Assembly (NCBI GenBank): GCA_902778255.1 | Contig: CACYXD010000001.1 | Coordinates: 1-64,000, forward strand | DNA: 64,000 nt | Direction: 5' to 3' | DNA from: an uncultured Prevotellaceae bacterium | Lineage (GTDB): Bacteria > Bacteroidota > Bacteroidia > Bacteroidales > Bacteroidaceae | In this document: positions 53,662 through 62,389 of the stretch, one piece after another | How positions within the stretch are numbered: position 1 is the stretch's first letter | Layout: each line of letters starts with the position of its first letter | The notes under the pieces: model-generated | What the model was told of the DNA's origin: nothing | Seen by the model: only the letters and a program-made list of their open reading frames with translations | The model's database searches: none | Translations under genes and position numbers: made by a program

Positions 53662-54312
53662 ATGGCAAAGAACTCCGTTTGGCAAGACGATTATTGGCTG
53701 TTACTGATGCAGATTTACCTGCACCGGCCTGTTGGCGTGAAGCCCCTGTACCATCGTGAGATGATTGATTTAAGTATTGAACTGCACATCTCACCTCAGG
53801 TATTACGAACCAAGATGCAACAGATAGCCAGTCTGGATACACCACGAATAGAGCGTATCTGGCAAACCTATGGAGAGAATCCACGCAAATTAGAACGTGC
53901 AGTCAAACTGCTACGTGAAATGAAAGGGTTTGGTGCTGCCAATGATTTCTTCCAAGGGGTTGAGGTGCAGGAGACTTTCGAGAAAGATTTCCGACCATTG
54001 TCTGAGGATCAGCGCTTCAAGCCTATCATGCTCATCATGATTCTCGATCTCTATTTCCGCCTGTCAACCATCACCATGGTCGCAGAGACACCAGAGGTGA
54101 AAGAATTGGCAAAACTGCTGAAACTAAGTGCTGCAGACATTGTACTGGTACTTGAAATCTACCAGACATGCGACCCGTACTTAAAGCGAAAGCCACTGAG
54201 TGGTTCCTGTTTGCAGGTCCCCTGTCAGCAGATTTGGCAGCGATACAGCACTATGGAGCCCCATGTATTGGCGGCCTACGCTGAGGAATTGAGAGAATAT
54301 TTCAAGTCGTAG
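53662..54312 (+). CDS. Conserved Bacteroidales protein of unknown function upstream of rpoN
   Basis: 216 residues, predominantly helical (EMIDLSIELHISPQVLRTKMQQI), no signal peptide, no recognised catalytic motif. One base separates it from rpoN, so it is co-transcribed with the sigma factor and might influence it. That role is only an inference. Confidence 0.65.
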   Translation: MAKNSVWQDDYWLLLMQIYLHRPVGVKPLYHREMIDLSIELHISPQVLRTKMQQIASLDTPRIERIWQTYGENPRKLERAVKLLREMKGFGAANDFFQGVEVQETFEKDFRPLSEDQRFKPIMLIMILDLYFRLSTITMVAETPEVKELAKLLKLSAADIVLVLEIYQTCDPYLKRKPLSGSCLQVPCQQIWQRYSTMEPHVLAAYAEELREYFKS

Positions 54313-54313
54313 T

Positions 54314-55807
54314 ATGTCACAAGGTCAGATTCAAGAGCAAAAGCAGGAGCAGCGGTTGCAGCAGACCGTCTCCCAGCAGCAGTTGTTGCAGTCCCATCTC
54401 ATCGAACTGCCCATCCAGCAGTTTGCTGAGCGCATAGAGACTGAGATGCATGACAACCCTGCATTGGAGTCTGTTGCCGATGATCCTGACTACTCCGAGA
54501 ATCCAGACTTTTCAGATTCCCCTAACACCACCGACGATTTCGATAGCCAGCGTGAGCAAGAAGAACGCAGCGAGGCTTTGGATGCCGCACTGGAAAGTAT
54601 TGGCCGCGATGATGAGGAACTACCCGTTTATCATGGCGGACAGTCAGTAGCCGATGACCGCGAGGAGATTATCTTCGGACAGTCACAGTCGTTCTACGAC
54701 GAACTGCTTGAGCAGGTAGGCGAAATGGAACTCTCTGAACAGGATCGCTATGTGATGGAATATCTGATTCGTTCGCTTGACGATGACGGTTTCTTGCGAG
54801 CACCGCTCGAGGGTATTGCCGATGAATTGGCTATCTATCATAATATAGACCTTTCAACGGTACAGCTGGAAGAAATTCTGAAAAAGCTACAGCAATTGGA
54901 TCCGCCAGGCATTGGTGCCCGCACATTACAAGAATGTCTGTTGCTGCAGGTTGATCGCAGGGAAAAGTCAACATTGACCAGTCTGATGGAACAGGTGCTG
55001 ACTGACTTTTTCGATGCTTTCACCAAGAAGCATTGGGATAAGATACGTATAGCAATGGGACTGAATGAAACACAGGCTGAGGCCCTGTTTCATGAACTGC
55101 GCCGACTGAACCCCAAGCCAGGAGCTGCTATGGGCGAGGCCATCGGTCGCTCTATGCAGCAGATAACACCTGATTTTATCGTTGACACACAAGACGATGG
55201 CACTGTGACCTTCTCACTCAATAGCGATGATGTGCCACAACTTCAGGTGTCGCAGTCGTTTGCCGATTTGCTCAAAGACTATCAGAACAATAAGGAAGGA
55301 TTGTCCCGACAGATGAAGGAGGCGCTGCTTTATACCAAGCAGAAGGTTGATGCCGCCCAAAGTTTCATCGATGCAGTACAGACCCGACGTCGCACACTGA
55401 CCCTCACGATGAAAGCCATTATCAAACTGCAGCACCGCTTCTTTGAAGAAGGCGACGAAGCCTTTCTTCGACCTATGATCCTAAAGGACGTTGCACAGCA
55501 AACAGGACTTGACCTGACCACGATCTCGCGTGTTTCCAACTCCAAGTACGTGCAGACGCGATGGGGCATTTTCCCTATGAAATTCTTCTTCAGCGATGGC
55601 TATGTCACCGAAAGCGGTGAGGAACTGTCAACACGTGAAATCAAAGCCGCTCTCCGTGATCTCATTGATGCTGAAGACAAGCATTGCCCATTGAGCGATG
55701 ATGCGCTACGCGAGGCTCTGAAAGAGAAAGGCTATCCTATAGCACGCCGTACGGTAAGTAAATACAGGGAGCAACTGGGAATCCCCGTTGCACGACTGAG
55801 AAAGTAA
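54314..55807 (+). CDS. rpoN: RNA polymerase sigma-54 factor
   Basis: 497 residues. Region I (Q-rich, LLQSHLIELPIQQFAERIETEMHDNPALE), an acidic region II, core-binding region, and at the end the RpoN box A-R-R-T-V-S-K-Y-R-E that contacts the -24 element. Needs an ATP-driven enhancer-binding activator; none is in the window. Confidence 0.95.
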   Translation: MSQGQIQEQKQEQRLQQTVSQQQLLQSHLIELPIQQFAERIETEMHDNPALESVADDPDYSENPDFSDSPNTTDDFDSQREQEERSEALDAALESIGRDDEELPVYHGGQSVADDREEIIFGQSQSFYDELLEQVGEMELSEQDRYVMEYLIRSLDDDGFLRAPLEGIADELAIYHNIDLSTVQLEEILKKLQQLDPPGIGARTLQECLLLQVDRREKSTLTSLMEQVLTDFFDAFTKKHWDKIRIAMGLNETQAEALFHELRRLNPKPGAAMGEAIGRSMQQITPDFIVDTQDDGTVTFSLNSDDVPQLQVSQSFADLLKDYQNNKEGLSRQMKEALLYTKQKVDAAQSFIDAVQTRRRTLTLTMKAIIKLQHRFFEEGDEAFLRPMILKDVAQQTGLDLTTISRVSNSKYVQTRWGIFPMKFFFSDGYVTESGEELSTREIKAALRDLIDAEDKHCPLSDDALREALKEKGYPIARRTVSKYREQLGIPVARLRK

Positions 55808-55815
55808 GAACAAAC

Positions 55816-56439
55816 ATGATAAACAGGGAAAAAAGTATCATATACACAGCTAAGGTAGTCAGCATGATCTTCACGCCACTCTATCTGCCACTCGTAGGAC
55901 TGATCATTCTGTTCCTATTCAGCTATATGAACCTGTTGCCCTTAGAGTACCGTCTGATGGTACTGACACTGGTTTATTTCTTTACCATTCTGTTGCCTAT
56001 GTTCCTGATTTATCTCTATCGCCGTGTCCAGGGGTGGAACCGTCTTGAAATCAGCCATAAGCATCGCCGACTCGTGCCATATACCATCAGTATCGTATGT
56101 TATTTCACCTGTCTGTATGTGCTTGAGTCACTTCATATCTATCATTTTGTGTCGAGTATCGTAATTGGTGCGCTGGTTGTTCAGGTCACGTGTGCCATTA
56201 TTAATATATGGTGGAAAATATCCACCCATACCGCTGCCATTGGCGGCGTGGCAGGTGCTCTGTTTGTCTTTGCCGATATCTTTGGCTTCAACCCCGTGTG
56301 GTGGTTCTGCCTGGTATTCCTCGTAGCCGGTGTCTTGGGCTCGGCCCGTATGATTCTGCGTCAGCATAGCCTGTCGCAGGTAGTCGGTGGTTTTGGTGTA
56401 GGTATGGTATGTGCCGCCTTGGGCATCATCTTTTTGTGA
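55816..56439 (+). CDS. PAP2-superfamily membrane protein
   Basis: 207 residues with about six membrane helices. The C-terminal half shows a reduced PAP2 signature: K-I-S-T-H-T-A-A-I-G-G (middle motif with His) and R-M-I-L-R-Q-H-S-L-S-Q-V-V-G-G (last motif with His). The first K..RP motif is not clear. Starts 8 bp after rpoN. Possibly a lipid or isoprenoid phosphate phosphatase, activity uncertain. Confidence 0.7.
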   Translation: MINREKSIIYTAKVVSMIFTPLYLPLVGLIILFLFSYMNLLPLEYRLMVLTLVYFFTILLPMFLIYLYRRVQGWNRLEISHKHRRLVPYTISIVCYFTCLYVLESLHIYHFVSSIVIGALVVQVTCAIINIWWKISTHTAAIGGVAGALFVFADIFGFNPVWWFCLVFLVAGVLGSARMILRQHSLSQVVGGFGVGMVCAALGIIFL

Positions 56440-56469
56440 ATTGTGAATTAATAATTAAGAATTGAAAAT

Positions 56470-56976
56470 ATGAAACCTATTGTAAGCATTATCATGGGTA
56501 GCACCAGTGATCTGCCCGTTATGGAGAAAGCCTGCAAACTGCTTGACGAGATGCAGGTACCTTTTGAAGTCAATGCCCTCTCGGCTCATCGTACGCCTGA
56601 TGCTGTGGAGGAGTTTGCACGTACGGCCAAGGAGCGCGGTCTGAAAGTCATCATCGCAGGTGCCGGCATGGCTGCTGCCCTGCCTGGCGTTATCGCTGCC
56701 TCCACCACCCTACCCGTCATTGGTGTGCCCATTAAAGGTATGCTCGATGGACTCGATGCCATGCTCTCCATCATCCAGATGCCTCCAGGCATCCCTGTGG
56801 CTACTGTAGGCGTGAATGGTGCACAGAACGCGGCCATCCTCGCTGTGGAGATGCTGGCACTTAGCGATGAGGCTCTGGCACAGCGCTTGAGCGACTATAA
56901 GAGTGGTCTGAAGACTAAGATAGAGAAGGCAAACAAGGAATTAGCAGAGGTAAAGTATGAGTACAAGACGAATTAG
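56470..56976 (+). CDS. purE: N5-carboxyaminoimidazole ribonucleotide mutase
   Basis: 168 residues. Purine biosynthesis. Family landmarks M-G-S-T-S-D-L-P-V-M, A-L-S-A-H-R-T-P-D (catalytic His) and G-A-G-M-A-A-A-L-P-G-V-I-A. Overlaps ispG by 20 bp. Confidence 0.96.
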   Translation: MKPIVSIIMGSTSDLPVMEKACKLLDEMQVPFEVNALSAHRTPDAVEEFARTAKERGLKVIIAGAGMAAALPGVIAASTTLPVIGVPIKGMLDGLDAMLSIIQMPPGIPVATVGVNGAQNAAILAVEMLALSDEALAQRLSDYKSGLKTKIEKANKELAEVKYEYKTN

Positions 56977-58336
56977 TAGTGTGGCCCATGTGGGTAATAT
57001 AGCCATTGGGGGGGACAATCCCATCCGCATCCAGTCAATGGCAACCACCGATACCAATGACACCGAGGGTAGTGTAGCCCAGGCCAAGCGCATCATTGAT
57101 GCCGGTGGAGAGTTGGTACGCTTCACCACACAGGGCATCCGCGAGGCAGAGAACATGAAGAATATCTCAGCACGCCTGAAGGCCGATGGCTACAATACAC
57201 CCCTCGTGGCCGATGTGCATTTTACGGCACATACGGCAGATGTGGCTGCGCAATACTGTGAGAAGGTACGTATCAACCCAGGCAACTATGTGGACCCAGG
57301 CCGTACCTTCAAGCACCTGGAATATACTGATGAGGAGTATGCCGAGGAGCTGAAAAAGATTGAGGCCAAGCTCGTGCCTTTCATCAACATCTGCAAAGAG
57401 CATCACACAGCCGTACGCATCGGCGTGAACCACGGTTCACTCTCCGACCGTATCATGTCGCGCTATGGCGACACGCCAGAGGGTATCGTGGAGAGTTGTA
57501 TGGAGTTCCTGCGTATCTTCCGTCGTGAAAACTTTAATGATGTGGTTATCAGCATCAAAGCTTCCAACACGGTGGTGATGGTCACTACTGTACGCCTGTT
57601 GGTGAAGACGATGGACAAGGAGGATATGCACTATCCCTTGCATCTTGGTGTCACTGAGGCTGGCGAGGGCGAGGATGGCCGCATCAAGTCGGCCTTAGGC
57701 ATTGGTGCCCTGCTGACAGAAGGTATTGGCGATACCATCCGCGTGTCGCTCAGCGAGGAGCCCGAGTGCGAGATTCCCGTAGCCCGCAAGCTGGTAGATC
57801 TCATCCCAGAGTGTACTCATCTGCGTCAGGAGGCAGAGCCCAGTATCAAGGATGATACGATCACCATCGCACTTGATGCCCCTGATTGGGAGACCTTCCA
57901 GCTGAAGGCAGCTATGACTGTGGGTGCCCTTCTCATCGATAGGAAGGCCACGAAGCTAGTGATAACTAGCTCTTCTAGTTTTACTAGTCCCATTAGTTTG
58001 ACTAGTCTTTCTGATGCCCTTCTTCAGGCAGCCCGTATCAAGTTCACCAAGACGGAGTACATCTCATGTCCAGGCTGTGGCCGCACGCTCTACAACCTGC
58101 AGGAGACTATCGCCAAGATTAAAGCTGCCACCAAGGATCTCGTGGGTCTGAAAATCGGCATCATGGGCTGTATTGTCAACGGTCCTGGCGAGATGGCCGA
58201 TGCCGATTATGGCTACGTAGGCGCAGGGCGCGGTAAGATCAGCCTTTATCGTGCCAAGGAATGCGTTGAGAAGAACATCCCAGAGGAAGAAGCCGTAGAA
58301 CGTCTGCTGGAACTAATCAGAAGAGACAGGGAGTAA
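56957..58336 (+). CDS. ispG: 4-hydroxy-3-methylbut-2-enyl diphosphate synthase (MEP pathway)
   Basis: 459 residues. Iron-sulphur enzyme of isoprenoid synthesis. N-terminal barrel starts R-I-Q-S-M-A-T-T-D-T; the cluster-binding cysteines are in I-S-C-P-G-C-G-R-T-L and M-G-C-I-V-N-G-P-G-E-M. Bacteroidetes enzymes usually carry a large insert and are, from memory, around 600 residues; here the insert is short and contains a low-complexity stretch (ITSSSSFTSPISLTSL) from CTAGT-type DNA repeats (57955-58010). Its 3' end overlaps the convergent sirtuin gene by 24 bp. Confidence 0.93.
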   Translation: MSTRRISSVAHVGNIAIGGDNPIRIQSMATTDTNDTEGSVAQAKRIIDAGGELVRFTTQGIREAENMKNISARLKADGYNTPLVADVHFTAHTADVAAQYCEKVRINPGNYVDPGRTFKHLEYTDEEYAEELKKIEAKLVPFINICKEHHTAVRIGVNHGSLSDRIMSRYGDTPEGIVESCMEFLRIFRRENFNDVVISIKASNTVVMVTTVRLLVKTMDKEDMHYPLHLGVTEAGEGEDGRIKSALGIGALLTEGIGDTIRVSLSEEPECEIPVARKLVDLIPECTHLRQEAEPSIKDDTITIALDAPDWETFQLKAAMTVGALLIDRKATKLVITSSSSFTSPISLTSLSDALLQAARIKFTKTEYISCPGCGRTLYNLQETIAKIKAATKDLVGLKIGIMGCIVNGPGEMADADYGYVGAGRGKISLYRAKECVEKNIPEEEAVERLLELIRRDRE

Positions 58337-59020
58337 TATCTTTATCAACTCTCTCATGCCTTCACTGGCACCCTTCTGTATCTGTTTGACACCAGATCCC
58401 GCACTGACGGGGTTGGGGTCGATGAGATAGACGGGCACACCTTGACGCACATAATGGATAAGGCCTGCAGCCGGATAGACATTAAGGCTTGTACCTATGA
58501 TAATAAAGATGTCGGCTGTCTGAGCTTCTTCAGCAGCAGCAGAAATCATAGGCACGGCTTCACCGAAGAACACGATGAAAGGGCGCAGCAGCGAACCGTC
58601 ACCAGCCTTGGTGCCTGGGACGATCTCGCAATTATCGGGAGTCAGCGTCTGCTGATAGCGGGGATCGTCCATGTCACGGCTAGAACAAACCTTCATCAGT
58701 TCACCATGCAAATGAATCACTTTTGACGACCCAGCCTGTTCATGCAGGTTGTCCACATTCTGTGTCACCACCGTTACTTCATATTGCTTCTCCAGTGCTG
58801 CCACAAGCTTATGACCCTCGTTGGGCTTTACGCTCCAGCACTTCTTACGCAGCATGTTATAAAAGTTGGTCACTAGCGTAGGATCGGCCTCCCATCCTTC
58901 GTGGGTGGCCACTTGCTGTACGGGATACTCCTCCCACAAACCATCAGCATCACGGAAGGTACGCAGTCCGCTCTCTACAGACATGCCTGCACCTGTCAAA
59001 ACAACAATCTTCTTTTTCAT
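58313..59020 (-). CDS. cobB: SIR2-family NAD-dependent deacylase
   Basis: 235 residues. NAD-binding start G-A-G-M-S-V-E-S-G-L-R-T-F-R-D, T-Q-N-V-D-N-L-H-E-Q-A-G and the catalytic His in H-L-H-G. The zinc-ribbon cysteines are mostly missing (only C-S-S-R-D and a later N-C-E remain). Probably removes acetyl or acyl groups from lysines. Confidence 0.88.
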   Translation of the reverse strand: MKKKIVVLTGAGMSVESGLRTFRDADGLWEEYPVQQVATHEGWEADPTLVTNFYNMLRKKCWSVKPNEGHKLVAALEKQYEVTVVTQNVDNLHEQAGSSKVIHLHGELMKVCSSRDMDDPRYQQTLTPDNCEIVPGTKAGDGSLLRPFIVFFGEAVPMISAAAEEAQTADIFIIIGTSLNVYPAAGLIHYVRQGVPVYLIDPNPVSAGSGVKQIQKGASEGMRELIKILLPVSSD

Positions 59021-59182
59021 AAGCGCTACGTCTATTTATTATGAGATAAGATGGGACAAAGATACAAATAATTTTCAATTCATAATTCATAATTGTTCAC
59101 GATTATTATCTTTTAACTGAGTTCACGACCTATGGTTCATAATTATTTTGTACCTTTGACCACTGAAAACAACATACTAATT

Positions 59183-60028
59183 ATGGAGATCATCAAAAAC
59201 CAGCACTTTGAGGGTGAACGTCCGTTGTTCGGAAAGCAAGAGCTTTGTCTGGAACAAGTAACCATTGGCGAGGGTGAGAGTGCCATCAAGGAGTGCTCAA
59301 ACATTGAGGCCAATGATTGTCGTTTCTGGGGCAAATACCCTTTCTGGCATGTGCATAAGTTTACGATTAATAATTGCCAGTTTGATGCAGGTGCGCGCTC
59401 GGCCCTATGGTACAGCAGCTATCTGTTGATGCGCAACACACGCATTGATGCGCCGAAGATGTTCCGCGAGATGCATCACGTTCATTTGGAAGATGTTGTC
59501 ATCAACGATGCCGACGAGACATTCTGGCGGTGTCAATTTGTAGAAGCCGTGAACCTCGAGTTGCACAATGGCACTTATCCTTTCATGTTCTGCAACCACG
59601 TGCGCATCAATGGTCTGAAGTATGACTCATTGTATGCATTCCAGTACTGTAAGAACGTGGAACTGCACAATGCCAACATTGTGACCAAGGACTCCTTCTG
59701 GGAGTGTGAAAACGTCAATATCTACGACTCCGTAATTAATGGTGAATATCTGGCTTGGCACTCTAAGAATGTGCGCTTGGTAAACTGTCACCTAGTTGGC
59801 GAACAGCTCTTGTGCTATGCCAAAAACTTGGTGTTGGAGAACTGCACGTTTGATGCAGCCTGCGACCGTGTGTTTGAATACAGCAGCGTAAATGCCGACA
59901 TCCGCGGACATATCGAGAATATCAAGAACCCCAAGAGCGGCCATATCGTAGCCGACAGCATTGGCAGCATCACCATTGACGAGTTTGTGAAAGAGCCTAA
60001 TGACTGCATCATTGAAACCAGATCATGA
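59183..60028 (+). CDS. DUF3737 family protein
   Basis: 281 residues from the ATG at 59183, chosen because the -7 box TACCTTTG lies at 59151-59158. Repeating short strands (VRLVNCHLVGEQLLCYAKNLVLENCTF) suggest a right-handed beta-helix, as in DUF3737. No signal peptide. The next gene starts within its last codons (ATGA-type overlap), so the two are co-translated. Function unknown. Confidence 0.75.
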   Translation: MEIIKNQHFEGERPLFGKQELCLEQVTIGEGESAIKECSNIEANDCRFWGKYPFWHVHKFTINNCQFDAGARSALWYSSYLLMRNTRIDAPKMFREMHHVHLEDVVINDADETFWRCQFVEAVNLELHNGTYPFMFCNHVRINGLKYDSLYAFQYCKNVELHNANIVTKDSFWECENVNIYDSVINGEYLAWHSKNVRLVNCHLVGEQLLCYAKNLVLENCTFDAACDRVFEYSSVNADIRGHIENIKNPKSGHIVADSIGSITIDEFVKEPNDCIIETRS

Positions 60029-61221
60029 AGTTCGATTTTGACGAGATAATAACGCGTCGCGGCACAGGCTGCGTGAAGTGGGATGCAGAAGCCCCCCGAC
60101 AAGCGGGGGGCTGGCCTCTGCCAGGGGGCAAAGAGTCTCTCATCCCCCTTTGGGTGGCCGATATGGACTTTAAGGCAGCGCCTGCCATTCAGGAGGCTAT
60201 CCGTCAACGAGTCAAACATGGCGTGTTTGGCTACACATTTGTAGAAGCGCCCTACTACGATGCCATTATCTCCTGGTTCCAGCGCCGCCATCAATGGACT
60301 ATACACCATGAAGAAATACTCTATACCACGGGCGTGGTGCCAGCCATGTCGGTAGCTCTGAAAGCGCTCACGATGCCAGGCGAGAAAGTGCTCATCCTTT
60401 CGCCCGACTACAACTGTTTCTTCTCCAGCATCCACAATAATGGCTGCGAAGTGCTCGAGAGTGTGTTGCGTTTTTCACGCAACAACCGCTTCGAGGTCGA
60501 TTGGGAAGATTTCGAGGCCAAATGTGCCGATGCAAAAACCACGGTCTTCCTGCTCTGCAACCCCCACAACCCCACGGGCCGCGTATGGACAAAAGAGGAA
60601 CTGGAACGCATGAACACCATCTGCATGAAGTATGGTGTCAAGGTAGTGAGCGACGAAATCCACTGCGAACTCATCATGCCCGGCCACAGGTTCCAGCCCT
60701 TTGCTGCCGTGAGCGAGGCCTGCCGTCAGAATAGCGTCATCCTCAACTCACCCTCAAAATCATTTAATATCGCAGGGCTGCAGATTGCCAATATCATCTG
60801 TAGTCTACCCGAATGGCGTCGTCGACTGGATCGTGCCATCAATATCAACGAAGTGTGCGACGTGAATCCCTTCGGTCCCGTAGCCTTGATGGCAGCCTAC
60901 AATGAGAGCGAAGAATGGATAGACGAACTGAGTCAATATTTATGGGGCAACTACAATGCGCTTTGCGATTTTGCCGCAAAGTACCTGCCTGAATGGAAAA
61001 TATGCCCCCTGGAGGGCACTTATCTGCCTTGGGTTGACATCACAGCCACAGGCCAGTCATCACAGGCATACGCCGACCACCTGTTGCACAAGGCCAAAGT
61101 ATGGGTGAACCCAGGCACCATGTATGGAACTCAGAGCGGTGAGGGCTATATCCGCCTGAATATTGCCTGTCCAAGGAGCACATTAATGGAAGCATTAAAC
61201 AGAATAGCATCATGCAAATAG
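60025..61221 (+). CDS. PatB/MalY-type cystathionine beta-lyase (aminotransferase class I/II)
   Basis: 398 residues. PLP enzyme splitting C-S bonds. Start F-D-F-D-E-I-I-T-R-R-G-T, L-W-V-A-D-M-D-F, C-N-P-H-N-P-T-G-R, V-S-D-E-I-H, and the PLP lysine in N-S-P-S-K-S-F-N. Near residue 22-36 there is an extra stretch (EAPRQAGGWPLPGGKESL) compared with the usual N-terminus, encoded by a GC palindrome (60090-60112). Confidence 0.87.
   Translation: MKFDFDEIITRRGTGCVKWDAEAPRQAGGWPLPGGKESLIPLWVADMDFKAAPAIQEAIRQRVKHGVFGYTFVEAPYYDAIISWFQRRHQWTIHHEEILYTTGVVPAMSVALKALTMPGEKVLILSPDYNCFFSSIHNNGCEVLESVLRFSRNNRFEVDWEDFEAKCADAKTTVFLLCNPHNPTGRVWTKEELERMNTICMKYGVKVVSDEIHCELIMPGHRFQPFAAVSEACRQNSVILNSPSKSFNIAGLQIANIICSLPEWRRRLDRAININEVCDVNPFGPVALMAAYNESEEWIDELSQYLWGNYNALCDFAAKYLPEWKICPLEGTYLPWVDITATGQSSQAYADHLLHKAKVWVNPGTMYGTQSGEGYIRLNIACPRSTLMEALNRIASCK
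60090..60112. repeat. GC-rich palindrome inserted in the C-S lyase gene
   Basis: AGCCCCCC / GGGGGGCT with a seven-base loop, extended by GCAGA/TCTGC outside. In frame. Confidence 0.6.
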
Positions 61222-61691
61222 ACAGGGAACAACGAATACGCAGGGCAGAGGAACTCTTTATGCAGGGGTTCAACTGTTCACAGGCAGTCGTGGCGGCTTT
61301 TGCCGACATCTACGGCTATACGGAAGAACAGGCACTCAAGATGAGTGCAGGTTTCGGTGCCGGTATCGGACGAATGCGCATGTCGTGCGGTGCCTTTAAT
61401 GCACTGACTTTATTGGCAGGTCTCGACTGCGGTTCGACAACCCCTGGCGATCGCGAGGGAAAGTCGTACAATTATAAAGTAGTACAGGAATTGGCAGCTC
61501 ACTTCAAGGAAGAACACGGCACGCTGATCTGTGCCGAACTGCTGAAACTCAAGAAGGGGGCTCCCCTATCCTATGAGGCATCAGAACGCACAGCCGAATA
61601 CTACAAGCAACGGCCGTGCGTCAATCAGATTATCTCAGCTGCCCGTATCTACTGCGACTATCTGGAAGCGAAAGCTACAACTCAAAACTGA
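61212..61691 (+). CDS. C_GCAxxG_C_C family putative redox protein
   Basis: 159 residues. Cysteine pattern N-C-S-Q-A ... S-C-G-A-F-N-A-L-T ... L-I-C-A-E-L ... R-P-C-V fits the family named after this motif. Overlaps the lyase gene by 10 bp. Probably redox-active; substrate unknown. Confidence 0.82.
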   Translation: MQIDREQRIRRAEELFMQGFNCSQAVVAAFADIYGYTEEQALKMSAGFGAGIGRMRMSCGAFNALTLLAGLDCGSTTPGDREGKSYNYKVVQELAAHFKEEHGTLICAELLKLKKGAPLSYEASERTAEYYKQRPCVNQIISAARIYCDYLEAKATTQN

Positions 61692-62385
61692 CCGATAGTT
61701 GGAAACCTAAATAATTCAAGGCATCAAACTTACCTGGATCATAGACGTTCTTGTAATCAAACGGACTCATGGTATGATGTCGCCAATAGAGTGAAGCACA
61801 GAAAGTGCCCTCGTCAATATCGCCTTCAATGGCGATTAAAGGATAGAACGAGAGACTGTTCGGCTTCATGATATGCTCACCTTCAATACAATAATATCTA
61901 CCATAACGCTTCGACTGGTACAGACGGACACCAAACTCTGCACCACAACCCAACGACAGATACACATCGTCGCCCAAAGGCAGGATTCTCAGATAGGCCT
62001 CCACAGGCACTATAACCTGACCACCCACAGGGCGCACTTCCTCGCTCTCATTCTCCTTGCTATAGAGCAACCAGTCTGACCATGTGGAATTGCGGATAAA
62101 CTCGTATGGTGGCTTACGATCGAAATAGCCACGATAACCTACGCCAAAATTCAACTTCAGATAGTCTGACGGCTTTCCCACCTCCATCATCAGTCTCAGA
62201 CTCCCACTAAAGAGCGGGTGATTGGTATCAGCATTAAACCCGATGCCAAGGGCTGATGTCGGGGTAAGCAGATGACGCGTTACCTGCCCATTGGCAGACA
62301 TTGTCACAAAGAAGGCCAGCACGGCCACCATCATCATTTTTCTAAGTCCTTTACCCATGATTACTCCCATCTTTTTTCCTGTCAT
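61675..62385 (-). CDS. Exported beta-barrel-like protein of unknown function
   Basis: 236 residues with a signal peptide (MMMVAVLAFFVTMSANGQ). Amphipathic strands (GSLRLMMEVGK, LKLNFGVGYRGYF, YLSLGCGAEFGVRLY) and an aromatic-type end (LGFQLSVSFEL) point to a small outer-membrane barrel. It begins 4 bp after the metallopeptidase gene and ends convergently with the preceding gene (17 bp overlap). Confidence 0.6.
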   Translation of the reverse strand: MTGKKMGVIMGKGLRKMMMVAVLAFFVTMSANGQVTRHLLTPTSALGIGFNADTNHPLFSGSLRLMMEVGKPSDYLKLNFGVGYRGYFDRKPPYEFIRNSTWSDWLLYSKENESEEVRPVGGQVIVPVEAYLRILPLGDDVYLSLGCGAEFGVRLYQSKRYGRYYCIEGEHIMKPNSLSFYPLIAIEGDIDEGTFCASLYWRHHTMSPFDYKNVYDPGKFDALNYLGFQLSVSFEL

Positions 62386-62389
62386 TTAT

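Noticed and set aside
57955..58010. CTAGT cluster as an attachment or recombination site
   Set aside because: It lies within ispG, reads in frame and has no integrase nearby.
58313..59020. Sirtuin as part of a defence system
   Set aside because: Stand-alone SIR2 protein of usual length among housekeeping genes, no effector partner.
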